64,000 bases of DNA, taken from assembly GCF_032337135.1 (NCBI RefSeq), contig NZ_JAVXZZ010000002.1, positions 744,001 to 808,000 of the forward strand. The letters run 5' to 3'. The DNA is from Allorhodoferax sp032337135. Its GTDB lineage: Bacteria; Pseudomonadota; Gammaproteobacteria; Burkholderiales; Burkholderiaceae_C. The notes below the pieces were generated by a model. That model was not told the origin of the DNA, ran no database searches, and was given only the letters and a program-made list of their open reading frames with translations. This document shows positions 8,517-16,549 of the stretch, piece after piece (position 1 is the first letter of the stretch; every line of letters begins with the position of its first letter). Position numbers and translations under genes: made by a program.

Positions 8517-10024
8517 CAGTGGCTGGTGCCTTCCGAACGGTTGATCTTGTTCCACACGTTGTACTTGCCGATGGGCTTGCTCATGGGCAGGCGCTTCACC
8601 TCCTGCAGGGTCTGCGCGTCCAGCACGATGAGGGCACCGTCCAGTTCCATCAGGCTCGCCAGGGCGTAGCGGCCGTCGCGCGTGAACTCCACATGGGCAA
8701 AGGTCTTGCCGGCCACGGGGCGAATCTGCCCGGCAATCTCCAGCGTCTGCTTGTCGATGGCGACGAGCGTGTCCTTGGCGGTGGGGCTCATCATGGCATC
8801 CGTAAACGCGTAGCGCGACTTCTCGTGGCTGCGCAGGAAAAAGCCCGGGCCCAGGGTCTTGACGCTGCCTACCGTCTTCCAGTCCTTGGTGTCGATCAAA
8901 GTGATGAGGCCTTCCTTGAGGTTGGGCGTGGCCATGACGCGCTTGCCCTGCCAGTTGAACGCAATGCCCGAGCCCAGGTGCGGCATGCCGGGCACGTCCA
9001 GGTCGGCAATCTTCTTGCGGGTGTCCAGATTCACCACCTGGCCCTTGCCCACGCCGTTGCCGTCGGGGCGGGTGGCGCCGAACAGGTGGGTGTAGCTGTC
9101 GTCGAAGTAGAAGTCGTCCAGGATGTCGTCAAGCACCGTGCGTACCACGGCCACCGGCGCGCCCTGGGCGTAGGACAACTCCCAGATTTCGGGCGTGTCC
9201 TTCATGGCCACGACAAAGCTGGAGCGCGGGGCGGCGTCGTACACGGCGGAGACTCTTGACGTCTTGGGCGAGGTCTTGCCATCGGCAGCCGCCGTGGTAG
9301 GGATGGAGCGCACGAGGTTCAGCTCGGCGTCCAGCAGCACCAGGTTCTGGGGCAGGTAGTTGCCCACCATGACCCATTTGCCGTCGTTGGACACGGCCAC
9401 GTTGCGGGCGTTGATGCCTGCGCGCACCTCTGCCACGGTGGTCAGGTTCCACAGGTCGTACTTCGAGACCCAGCCGTCGCGCGAGCCGAAGTACACGTAG
9501 CGGCCGTCGGGCGAATACTTGGGGCCGCCGTGCAAGGCAAAGCGCGTGGGGCTGCGGCCAATGCGTTCCAGCTTGTCGCCGTCGAGCACGCTCACATGGT
9601 GGTCGCCCGCTTCCACCACCACAAACAGGTTTTGCGGGTCGGCCTGGAACACCGGCTTCGCTGGCAGGCTGCCCGGCGCATGGTGCACCACGCGCGAGGC
9701 GCGGATGTCGGCGTCATCCCACTTCGGGGCGGGGGTGATGAGGGTGTAGACATAGTTGGCCAGCGCCTGGATTTCTTCGGCGTTCAGGCGGTCGGCAAAG
9801 CCCTGCATCTGGGTGGCGATGCGGCCTTCCCTAATGACGCGCAGGGCTTCGGGTTTGCGCAGGCGTTCCAGGTTTTCGGGCAGCAGGGCGGGGCCGAAGC
9901 CGCCCAGGCGGTCCGCGCCGTGGCAGCTGGCGCAGTGGGTCTGGAAGTTGGCGGGGGCGTCGGCGGCGTGGACGAGGCCCGAGATGAGGGCGCCCAGGGC
10001 AAGCAGGGTAAACCATCGTTTCAT
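8516..10024 (-). CDS. nirN: NirN, periplasmic cytochrome c / d1-type dihydro-heme d1 dehydrogenase
   Basis: 502 residues. A signal peptide (~1-20, cleavage near VHA-AD) is followed by a c-type cytochrome domain with CASCHG (Cys31, Cys34, His35) and a large eight-bladed propeller like that of cytochrome cd1. NirN is the NirS homologue that performs the last step of heme d1 synthesis, oxidising dihydro-heme d1 and handing the cofactor to NirS. I call it NirN rather than NirS because of its length, the short single-heme N-terminus and its place right after nirJ, as in Pseudomonas. The ATG at 10024 overlaps the nirJ stop (ATGA). Last gene of the operon; a palindrome and a terminator follow. Confidence 0.82.
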   Translation of the reverse strand: MKRWFTLLALGALISGLVHAADAPANFQTHCASCHGADRLGGFGPALLPENLERLRKPEALRVIREGRIATQMQGFADRLNAEEIQALANYVYTLITPAPKWDDADIRASRVVHHAPGSLPAKPVFQADPQNLFVVVEAGDHHVSVLDGDKLERIGRSPTRFALHGGPKYSPDGRYVYFGSRDGWVSKYDLWNLTTVAEVRAGINARNVAVSNDGKWVMVGNYLPQNLVLLDAELNLVRSIPTTAAADGKTSPKTSRVSAVYDAAPRSSFVVAMKDTPEIWELSYAQGAPVAVVRTVLDDILDDFYFDDSYTHLFGATRPDGNGVGKGQVVNLDTRKKIADLDVPGMPHLGSGIAFNWQGKRVMATPNLKEGLITLIDTKDWKTVGSVKTLGPGFFLRSHEKSRYAFTDAMMSPTAKDTLVAIDKQTLEIAGQIRPVAGKTFAHVEFTRDGRYALASLMELDGALIVLDAQTLQEVKRLPMSKPIGKYNVWNKINRSEGTSH

Positions 10025-11178
10025 GCCGCCACCTCGGTGGGCAGGCCGATCTCGGCGTCGGTGAGGTAGCAGCCCGGGTCTTCGGCCCAGAAGTTGCCGG
10101 TGGTCTGGTGGGCGCGCACGCGGGTGTTGCCGTTGCACACGGCAAAGTAGGCGCACTGGCCGCAGCGGCCTTCCACGCTGCGCGGGCTGGCCTTGAGGCC
10201 CGCCATGAGCGGGTCGCTGGTGTCGCTCCAGATCTGCGAAAACGGGCGGCTTCGCACATTGCCGAGCTTGTAGTGCCACCACATGGTGTCGGGGTGCACG
10301 TCGCCCCGGTTGTCGATGTTGGCAATGTTCACGCCGCTGGAGTTGCCGCCCCATTGCTCCAGCTTGGCACGCAGGTGCGGCACGGCGTCGGGGTAGCGCT
10401 GCTGCGCCCAGTGCAGCAGGTACACGCCGTCGGCGTCGTTGTTGCCGGTGACGATCTCCTTAGCCCCGCCTTCGGCGTTCCAGCGCAGCGCGGTGTCGAA
10501 GAGTTGGTCCATGGCTTCGCGCGTGGTACGGAAGTGGGCGTCGGTGTCGCGGTTCTTCTTGCCGCGGCCGGCGTAGTTCAGGTGCGAGAAGTAGAACTTG
10601 TCCACGTTCTCCTGTTCGCACAGGGCAATCAGGTTCTTGAGGTCGTGGGCGTTGTCCTGCGTCATGGTGAAGCGCAGGCCCACCTTCACGTCCAGCGCCT
10701 GCAGGTGGCGCACCGCGGCCAGCGACAGGTCGAACGCGCCTTCCTTGCGGCGGAACAAGTCATGGGTCTTGCCAATGCCGTCCAGGCTGATGCCGACGTA
10801 GTTGAAACCCACGGCTGCGATCTTCTGTGCCAGCGGCTGGTCGATGAGCGTGCCGTTGGTAGACAGGCCCACGTAGAAGCCCATGTCCTTGGCCTTGCGG
10901 CCAATGTCCAGAATGTCGGGCCGCAAGAGTGGCTCGCCACCCGAGAGGATGAGCACGGGCACGCCATAGGCCTTGAGGTCCTGCATCACGGTCAGCACCT
11001 CCTCGTGACTCAACTCGCCCGCAAACTCCTTGTCGGTGGAGATGGAGTAGCAGTGCAGGCAGGTGAGGTTGCAGCGGCGGATCAGGTTCCAGATCACCAC
11101 CGGGCCCTTGGGGCCACGATACGGTGTGATGGGCGTGGGGTGGGTGATCTCGCGCAGGTATTGGGAAATGCGGAACAT
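10021..11178 (-). CDS. nirJ: NirJ, radical SAM enzyme of heme d1 synthesis
   Basis: 385 residues. The radical SAM [4Fe-4S] motif is CNLTCLHC (Cys36, Cys40, Cys43), followed by the SAM-binding SGGEPLLRP. The C-terminal SPASM-like part has clustered cysteines (CGQCAYFAVCNG and a later Cys near AEDPGCY) for an auxiliary iron-sulfur cluster. NirJ removes the two propionate side chains of didecarboxysiroheme during conversion to the dioxo heme d1 ring; it acts in the cytoplasm under low oxygen. Flanked by nirH upstream (18 bp gap) and nirN downstream (4 bp overlap), the conserved order. Confidence 0.93.
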   Translation of the reverse strand: MFRISQYLREITHPTPITPYRGPKGPVVIWNLIRRCNLTCLHCYSISTDKEFAGELSHEEVLTVMQDLKAYGVPVLILSGGEPLLRPDILDIGRKAKDMGFYVGLSTNGTLIDQPLAQKIAAVGFNYVGISLDGIGKTHDLFRRKEGAFDLSLAAVRHLQALDVKVGLRFTMTQDNAHDLKNLIALCEQENVDKFYFSHLNYAGRGKKNRDTDAHFRTTREAMDQLFDTALRWNAEGGAKEIVTGNNDADGVYLLHWAQQRYPDAVPHLRAKLEQWGGNSSGVNIANIDNRGDVHPDTMWWHYKLGNVRSRPFSQIWSDTSDPLMAGLKASPRSVEGRCGQCAYFAVCNGNTRVRAHQTTGNFWAEDPGCYLTDAEIGLPTEVAA

Positions 11179-11196
11179 GGAGGGTCTCCAGAAAAT

Positions 11197-11685
11197 TCAA
11201 TCACGCAGCCGCAAGCCTGTCTTCTTCAGGATGCGGGTGGAAAAAAGGATGTCGCGGGCGCGGCAGTGGCTGCCCAGCTGCGCGGCAATGTGCTCGGCTT
11301 CAAGCAGGACTTCTTCGCGGCTGCTGCCGTGCAGCATGGCAAACAGGTTGTAGGGCCAGTCGGGCAGGTGGCGCGGGCGGCGGTAGCAGTGGGTCACGGC
11401 AGGCAAAGCGCCCACCAGTTCGCCCAGGCGGTCGATGTGGGCGTCGTCCACGTCCCACACGCTCATGCCGTTGGCGGCGTAGCCAATGGCGTAGTGGTTG
11501 GGTACGGCGCCGATGCGGCGGATGACGCCGGTGTCGAGCAGGCCTTGCATGCGCGCGATGACGGTGGCCTCGGGCACGTTCAGTTGCGTAGCGAGCTGGG
11601 CGTAGGGGTGGGGCACCAGCGGCAGCCCGGCTTGGGTAGCGCGCACCAGCTGCTGGTCCAATTCAGTGAGTGGGTGACGGGTCAT
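11197..11685 (-). CDS. nirH: NirH, siroheme decarboxylase subunit
   Basis: 162 residues of the AsnC/Lrp-like Nir decarboxylase family: an N-terminal winged helix (LTELDQQLVRATQAGLPL) and an AsnC-type core with CYRRPRHLPDWPYNLFAML, the signature shared by NirL and NirH. NirD, L, G and H together decarboxylate siroheme to 12,18-didecarboxysiroheme. The start at ATG 11685 overlaps the nirG stop (ATGA). The last position among the four decarboxylase units points to NirH rather than NirL, though the two are similar. Confidence 0.85.
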   Translation of the reverse strand: MTRHPLTELDQQLVRATQAGLPLVPHPYAQLATQLNVPEATVIARMQGLLDTGVIRRIGAVPNHYAIGYAANGMSVWDVDDAHIDRLGELVGALPAVTHCYRRPRHLPDWPYNLFAMLHGSSREEVLLEAEHIAAQLGSHCRARDILFSTRILKKTGLRLRD

Positions 11686-12131
11686 GCGCGCACCTGCAGT
11701 TTCATTTCCACGAAGTACTCGCGTTCCTTGGGGAACGGGTACACGGGCAGGCCCGTGGCGGCTTCGATGGCCTGCACGGCGGCGCCAATGCCTTCCGGGG
11801 TGGCCGTGGCCAGCACGAACCACATGTTGAGGCGGTGCTCGCGGCGGTAGTTGTGCGCCACTTCGGCAAAGGCGTTCACCTGGGCCGTGACTTCGTCGTA
11901 CCGTTCTTCGGGCACTTGCATGGCGGCCAGCACAAAGGCGCCGCCCATGCGCTCCACCTGGTACATGGGGCCAAAGCGGGTGAGCACCCTGGCATCAAGC
12001 AGGGCCTGCAGGCGGGTCAGCAGGGTGGTCTCGTCAATGCCCAGTTGCGCAGCCACTTCGGCGTAGGGGGCGTGCGAGAGGGGGAAACCGCCCTGAAGGC
12101 TGTTGATGATGGCGGTGTCTAAGGTATCCAT
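11682..12131 (-). CDS. nirG: NirG, siroheme decarboxylase subunit
   Basis: 149 residues, same AsnC-like fold. It carries the NirD/NirG version of the core motif (HNYRREHRLNMWFV) rather than the CYRRPR version. Begins 5 bp after the nirDL stop and overlaps nirH by 4 bp. In the heme d1 pathway it belongs to the complex that removes the acetate carboxyl groups of siroheme. Assignment to G rather than D rests on gene order. Confidence 0.85.
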   Translation of the reverse strand: MDTLDTAIINSLQGGFPLSHAPYAEVAAQLGIDETTLLTRLQALLDARVLTRFGPMYQVERMGGAFVLAAMQVPEERYDEVTAQVNAFAEVAHNYRREHRLNMWFVLATATPEGIGAAVQAIEAATGLPVYPFPKEREYFVEMKLQVRA

Positions 12132-12136
12132 GGCTA

Positions 12137-13147
12137 TCAGGCAGCGCAGGCGTATGCGCGGCGTTGGGGGGCAGTGCTGTAGCAGGCCCCTTGCTGCTTG
12201 AAGCGTTCACGCGAGAACAGCACGGCGTGGGGGTAGTCGTGCAGCGCGTAGGTGGCACGCAGTTCGGCTATCTGGCGCTCCACCTCGGCGCGCTCGCGGC
12301 CATGCACCATGCAGAACAGGTTGTAGCGCCAGCGGCCGTCCACACGGGGGCGGCGGTAGCACAGGGTGACTGCCGGGTGCTGGCCCAGGCGCTGGCCCAG
12401 TTCGGACACCATCGCGTCGGGAATGTCGTGCACCACCATGGCGTTGGCGGTAAAGCCCAGTTCGTGGTGGCGCAGCACCACGCCAAAGCGCTTGAGCGTG
12501 CCGTCTGCCAGCCAGTCGGCAATGCGCTGCAGTACGGATGTGGATGTGCTGCCTGCTTCCGCGGCCAAGGCTGCGTAGGGGCGTGGGCACAGGGGCAGGC
12601 CCGACTGCATGGCGGCAATGAGCGCGCGGTCCGCATCCGTCAGGGGCGATGCAGCCCGCAGCACGGGGGCGGTGCGGGCCTTGGCGGCACCGGCATGCAA
12701 CGAGAACCCCAGGTCGATGTGGTACTGCTCCACCAGCGGCAGGCGCAGCACCGGTGCCTGGCATTCAGTCTCGATGGCGTCGAGCACGGCGTCCAGCCGC
12801 TCGTGCGTGGGCGCGGTGACCACGAACCAGAGGTTGTAGTCGTGCTCGCGCTCGTAGTTGTGGTTGACCTCGGCATGGGCGCTGACCCGTGCAGCGGCCT
12901 GGGCCAGCTCGTCCGGTGGAACGCTGATGGCCGCCAGCAGGCTGGTGCCCACCCGCTGGGGCGCAAAGACGGGGCCGATGCGCGAGAGGCGGCCTTGCGC
13001 CAGCCAGCCTTGGTAGCGTGCCAGTACATCGGCTTCGTCCAGCCCGTGTGCGGCGGCGATGGTCGCAAACGGCTGCTCGCACAGCGGAAAACCGTGCTGG
13101 TAGTCGCTCAGCAGCGCCAGAGTTATCGGGCAGTCCGGCAGTGCCAT
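12137..13147 (-). CDS. nirDL: NirDL, fused siroheme decarboxylase
   Basis: 336 residues with two complete AsnC-like units in one chain. The first (~1-155) has the NirD-type motif HNYEREHDYNLWFV; the second (~170-336) has the NirL-type motif CYRRPRVDGRWRYNLF. The join near residue 160 is Ala-rich (HAGAAKARTAPV). Each half repeats the helix-turn-helix plus ferredoxin-like plan of the single-domain NirG and NirH encoded downstream. Separate nirD and nirL genes occur in Pseudomonas, while fusions are known in other denitrifiers. Two nucleotides separate its start from the nirF stop. Confidence 0.88.
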   Translation of the reverse strand: MALPDCPITLALLSDYQHGFPLCEQPFATIAAAHGLDEADVLARYQGWLAQGRLSRIGPVFAPQRVGTSLLAAISVPPDELAQAAARVSAHAEVNHNYEREHDYNLWFVVTAPTHERLDAVLDAIETECQAPVLRLPLVEQYHIDLGFSLHAGAAKARTAPVLRAASPLTDADRALIAAMQSGLPLCPRPYAALAAEAGSTSTSVLQRIADWLADGTLKRFGVVLRHHELGFTANAMVVHDIPDAMVSELGQRLGQHPAVTLCYRRPRVDGRWRYNLFCMVHGRERAEVERQIAELRATYALHDYPHAVLFSRERFKQQGACYSTAPQRRAYACAA

Positions 13148-13149
13148 GC

Positions 13150-14364
13150 TCAGAACCCGATGCGCGCAGCGCGCGACGTGAAAAAGATGCCGGAGGGCGC
13201 ATTGGCAGCCAACTCGCCAAGCACCTGTTTGGTGCGGGTGTTGTACAGCACCACCTTGTTGTCATCGCGGCAGCTGATCCACACGGCTTCGCCGCGCGGC
13301 GTGAATTCCATGTGCAGCACCACCTGGCCTGGCAGCAGGGTGTGGGTGACCTGCTGGGTCAGCGTATCGATGACCTGCACGTGGCTGTTGTCGGGATGGG
13401 CGAAGTTGACCCAGATCTCGCGCCCGTCAGGCCGCGCCATCACGAACACCGGCTGGCCGCGCACCGGGATACTGCCCACCTGCTGCCAGGTGCGGGTGTC
13501 CACCACCAGCACTTCGTGGTGGCCGATGGCGGGCAGGTAGAGCTTGCCGTCGGCCTGGGCCCAGCCGCGCAGGTGCGGCATCTTGTACACCGGCAGCGGC
13601 TCCTTACCGCGGCCATAGCCACCGAGCACGCGGCGCACACCCTTTTCGGGCTGCCACAGGTCCAGCATGGCCAAGCCGTCTTCCCCGAACAGGCCTGCCA
13701 GGTAGTAGCGGCCGTCGGGGGTGATGAGCCCGTCATACGGCTGCTTGCCCACATTCTGATAGCGCGTCACGATCGGTTGACGCGGGTTTGCGGACAGATC
13801 GGCCACCCAGATTTCCCCGGCCTCGAACAGCGCGAAGACAAAGCCCAAGCCCGGCGCGTCGGCCAGGCCGACGACCTTGGATGTTTGACCCGTATCGCCG
13901 TAACGCGCCGGTATGTCGGCCACCATCTCCAGCGTGGCGGCGTCGAACACGCGTACGCCGCCGGGCTCGTAGTTTTGCGCGGCGACAAAGCGGCCGTCCT
14001 GCGACACGGCGCCGCCGATAGAGTTGCCGGCCTGCATGACGCGTTTGTCCAGGCGCAGGGTGAGCAGGTCGACCTTGGAGAGGCCGCCATCGCGCCCGAA
14101 CACGTAGGCATGGCGGCCGTCGCGCGAGAACACCACCGAGGCGTGCGACAGGTCGCCCAGCCCCTTGACGGTGCCCAGAATGGTGCGTGCACTGGTGTCC
14201 ACCACTTGCACCTGGCCGATGGCGCGCTCGATGACGACACCGAGGTCGCCCGTGCCACGCAGCACGGGGGCAGCGGCTTGGGCTTGAGCCGGGAGCGAAG
14301 CCGCCCAGGCGGCGCCCAGGCCTAGTCCTGCGGAAATCCGGCTTGCAAACGTTCGACGATCCAT
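13150..14364 (-). CDS. nirF: NirF, periplasmic heme d1 biosynthesis protein
   Basis: 404 residues: signal peptide then a seven/eight-bladed d1-like propeller related to NirS and NirN but without a c-heme motif. NirF is required for a late step of heme d1 synthesis and binds the d1 precursor in the periplasm. The N-terminus has a twin-Arg pattern (MDRRTFASR) followed by a moderately hydrophobic stretch and QAQA, so export by Tat is likely; no lipobox Cys is present. I chose ATG 14364 because it begins this signal peptide. It lies inside the last 43 bp of nirC in another frame. Confidence 0.88.
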   Translation of the reverse strand: MDRRTFASRISAGLGLGAAWAASLPAQAQAAAPVLRGTGDLGVVIERAIGQVQVVDTSARTILGTVKGLGDLSHASVVFSRDGRHAYVFGRDGGLSKVDLLTLRLDKRVMQAGNSIGGAVSQDGRFVAAQNYEPGGVRVFDAATLEMVADIPARYGDTGQTSKVVGLADAPGLGFVFALFEAGEIWVADLSANPRQPIVTRYQNVGKQPYDGLITPDGRYYLAGLFGEDGLAMLDLWQPEKGVRRVLGGYGRGKEPLPVYKMPHLRGWAQADGKLYLPAIGHHEVLVVDTRTWQQVGSIPVRGQPVFVMARPDGREIWVNFAHPDNSHVQVIDTLTQQVTHTLLPGQVVLHMEFTPRGEAVWISCRDDNKVVLYNTRTKQVLGELAANAPSGIFFTSRAARIGF

Positions 14365-14648
14365 TGGGCTTCCTGTTCTGTGAGCAGACCACGCCAGGGC
14401 GGCATGGCGGTGCCGGGGCGGCCATGCAGGATGGCCGCGACCAGCGATTCGGCCGGCTTGTCGGCCAGCGTGGCGGGGAGCAGGGGCGAGCCGAGCCCTC
14501 CCTTGAGCGTGAGGCCATGGCAGGAGCCGCAGTCCTGGCGTACCAGACGCACCAGACGCTTCGCATCGGCCGGACTGGGATCGGCCGCCTGGGCCACTGG
14601 CACGAGCATTGCTAGCGTGATGAGCAGGCAGAAATGGCGGTGCGGCAC
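14322..14648 (-). CDS. nirC: NirC-like small periplasmic c-type cytochrome
   Basis: 108 residues. A Sec signal peptide (cleavage near AQA-AD) and one heme c site CGSCHG (Cys40, Cys43, His44), with the distal Met probably in GTAMPPW. Small cytochromes at this position are NirC, an electron carrier that can donate to NirS and is linked to heme d1 maturation. First gene of the - strand nir operon, 59 bp from the FNR-type box. Its 3' end overlaps nirF by 43 bp, unusually long for this cluster, where other overlaps are 4 bp. Confidence 0.82.
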   Translation of the reverse strand: MPHRHFCLLITLAMLVPVAQAADPSPADAKRLVRLVRQDCGSCHGLTLKGGLGSPLLPATLADKPAESLVAAILHGRPGTAMPPWRGLLTEQEAQWIVERLQAGFPQD

Positions 14649-14678
14649 GGTGACGGGGACCTCGTTTGTTTGCGGTCG

Positions 14679-14749
14679 ATTCTTCGCGGATTACTTTGTT
14701 TGCACCTTGACTCACATCAATTTTGAAAAGCCGGGCTGGACGCTACAGT
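14679..14749. promoter_or_regulatory. Bidirectional nirC / nirE promoter with FNR/DNR-type box
   Basis: An inverted repeat TTGAC-TCAC-ATCAA lies at 14707-14720, one mismatch from the FNR/ANR/DNR consensus TTGAT-N4-ATCAA. If it sits at -41.5 on both sides, transcription would start near 14755 for nirE and near 14672 for nirC. -10-like hexamers stand where they should: TACAGT at 14744-14749 for nirE and AAGAAT (- strand, 14679-14684) for nirC. This suggests anaerobic and/or NO-dependent activation of both operons by one Crp/Fnr-family dimer site. Confidence 0.7.
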
Positions 14750-14786
14750 CAGCCCGTCCTGCGGGATATACGAAAATAATCAAGAC

Positions 14787-15617
14787 ATGGTGAACCCCTT
14801 GAACGCAATGACTCCCGCCTCTGCGCTGCTGACTCCGGCCTTGCCCGCTTCCCAATGGGGCCAGGTGTGTCTGGTGGGTGCCGGCCCTGGTGACCCGGAG
14901 CTGCTCACCCTCAAGGCACACAAACGCCTGCAGCAGGCCGATGTGGTGGTGTACGACGCCCTGGTGGGTGCCGGGGTGCTGGACATGATTCCGGCGCACG
15001 TGGAGCGCATCTATGTCGGCAAGGAGTCTTCCAACCACACCTTGCCGCAGGACGACATCACCTTGCTGTTGGTGCAGCTGGCGCAGCGGGGCAAGAAGGT
15101 GGTGCGCCTCAAGGGTGGCGACCCCTTCGTGTTCGGGCGCGGCGGCGAAGAGCTGGCGACGATCACCGACGCAGGCATCGCGGCCGAGGTGGTGCCGGGC
15201 ATCACGGCCGCCTTGGGCGCCAGTGCCTGCACCGGCATACCGCTGACGCACCGTGACCATGCGCAGAGTTGCGTGTTCGTGACCGGGCACCGCAAGGACG
15301 GTACCTATACGCTCGATTGGCCGGTGCTGGCGCGTCCGAACCAGACCGTGGTGATCTACATGGGGGTTGGCTCGCTCGATGGCATCGTGACCGAGCTGGT
15401 GGCCCATGGCCGCAGCCCAGACACTCCGGTGGCATTGGTGCGCCATGCCACCCACGCCAAGCAGCAGACGGTGGTGGGTCGGCTGGACAGCATCGCCGAA
15501 CTGGCACGCACCCACGCCGTCAAGCCGCCAGCGCTGATCGTCATCGGTGAGGTGGTGTCGCTCTACCGTGCCGAGCAGGAAGCGGTGCTGCGCCAGGCCA
15601 CCAAAAGCTGGGCTTAG
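14787..15617 (+). CDS. nirE: NirE/CobA-type uroporphyrinogen-III C-methyltransferase
   Basis: 276 residues. Typical SUMT sequence: VCLVGAGPGDPELLTLKA (SAM-binding P-loop-like), VVYDALV, VRLKGGDPFVFGRGGEE and GITAALGASACTGIPLTHR. It uses two SAM to convert uroporphyrinogen III to precorrin-2, the first branch step to siroheme and heme d1. Divergent from nirC with a shared FNR-type box, so I assign it to heme d1 synthesis (NirE) rather than general siroheme synthesis. No CysG dehydrogenase domain is present. The 3' end overlaps the opposing FAH-family gene by 4 bp. Confidence 0.88.
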   Translation: MVNPLNAMTPASALLTPALPASQWGQVCLVGAGPGDPELLTLKAHKRLQQADVVVYDALVGAGVLDMIPAHVERIYVGKESSNHTLPQDDITLLLVQLAQRGKKVVRLKGGDPFVFGRGGEELATITDAGIAAEVVPGITAALGASACTGIPLTHRDHAQSCVFVTGHRKDGTYTLDWPVLARPNQTVVIYMGVGSLDGIVTELVAHGRSPDTPVALVRHATHAKQQTVVGRLDSIAELARTHAVKPPALIVIGEVVSLYRAEQEAVLRQATKSWA

Positions 15618-16468
15618 GCCCCTACGACACGCTGGGTCTGCACGCCCAGGCCGTCGATTCCGAGGCGCATGGTCTGGTCTGGGCGCAGGAACACGGGTGG
15701 CTTGAAGCCCATGCCCACCCCAGGTGGCGTACCAGTCGCAATGACGTCGCCGCTTTCCAGGCGCATGAATCGGCTCAGGTAGCTGATGAGGAAGGGTATG
15801 CGGTAGACCATGGTGGCGGTGCTGCCGCTCTGCATGCGTTTTCCATCGACCTCCAGCCACATCGGCAGCTGGTGCGGGTCGGCAATTTCATCGGGGGTGA
15901 CCAGCCAGGGACCGATGGGCCCGAAGGTGTCGCAGCCCTTGCCCTTGTCCCAGGTTCCGGCGCGTTCCAGCTGGTATTCGCGCTCGGAAATGTCGTTGAC
16001 GACGCAGTAGCCGGCCACGTGCGCCATGGCCTTGGCTTCCTCGATGTAGCTGCCGCCCTGGCCAATGACCACGCCCAACTCCACCTCCCAGTCGGTTTTC
16101 TGCGAGCCGCGCGGCAGGCGCACATCGTCGTCCGGGCCGTTGATGCAGCTGGTCCACTTGCCGAAGACGATGGGTTCGGGCGGCACCTGCATGCCGGCTT
16201 CTAGAGCGTGGTCCGAGTAGTTCAGCCCGATGCAGATGAACTTGCCCACGCGCCCCACGCAAGGACCCAGGCGCAGGTCAGACTGGGCCTTGCCCGGTAC
16301 CAGGGGCAGGGTGGCAGGGTCCAGTGCGCGCAGGCGCTCCAGGCTGGCTGGCAGCAGGGCAGTGGCGGCCACGTCGTCCACATGGTGCTGCAGGTCACGC
16401 ACCCGGCCCTGGTCGTCGAGCAGTCCGGGTTTTTCCTGTCCGGGGGCGCCCCAGCGAACGAGTTTCAT
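15614..16468 (-). CDS. Fumarylacetoacetate hydrolase (FAH) family protein
   Basis: 284 residues: a small N-terminal domain (~1-65) and the FAH catalytic domain with IGLNYSDHALE, FGKWTSCINGPDD, the metal-binding WEVELGVVIGQ and GDVIATGTPPGVGMG. Members hydrolyse or decarboxylate acylpyruvates and related 2-oxo acids (for example acylpyruvase, ureidoglycolate lyase or oxaloacetate decarboxylase activity). The specific substrate is not predictable here, and no pathway partner lies next to it. Single gene facing nirE; upp lies upstream on the same strand. Confidence 0.85.
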   Translation of the reverse strand: MKLVRWGAPGQEKPGLLDDQGRVRDLQHHVDDVAATALLPASLERLRALDPATLPLVPGKAQSDLRLGPCVGRVGKFICIGLNYSDHALEAGMQVPPEPIVFGKWTSCINGPDDDVRLPRGSQKTDWEVELGVVIGQGGSYIEEAKAMAHVAGYCVVNDISEREYQLERAGTWDKGKGCDTFGPIGPWLVTPDEIADPHQLPMWLEVDGKRMQSGSTATMVYRIPFLISYLSRFMRLESGDVIATGTPPGVGMGFKPPVFLRPDQTMRLGIDGLGVQTQRVVGA

Positions 16469-16483
16469 GGGTTGGGTTTCCTG

Positions 16484-16545
16484 TTGCTATGAAAAGAGAA
16501 GCTGCCTACGCAATATCCATGAGGGCTTGGGGCCAAAATGCCACC
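16484..16545 (+). repeat. Interspersed ~60-bp repeat, copy C
   Basis: Starts TTGCTATGAAAAGAG, contains GAAGCTGCCTACGCAATATC and ends GGGCTTGGGGCCAAAATGCC. It fills most of the 81-bp gap between the FAH-family gene and upp, ending 5 bp before the upp stop codon. Among the copies least degraded by eye. Confidence 0.68.
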
Positions 16546-16549
16546 AAAT

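Noticed and set aside
8516..10024. Cytochrome cd1 nitrite reductase NirS
   Set aside because: Position after nirJ, the short single-heme domain and total length fit NirN better. A residue-level alignment would settle it.
12164..13540. Long + strand open frame opposite nirDL/nirF
   Set aside because: It spans two well-recognised genes on the other strand and shows no motifs or ribosome binding site.
14590..14640. Additional interspersed-repeat copy in nirC
   Set aside because: Shares only ATTGCTAGC and AGCAGGCAG pieces; block order is not kept.
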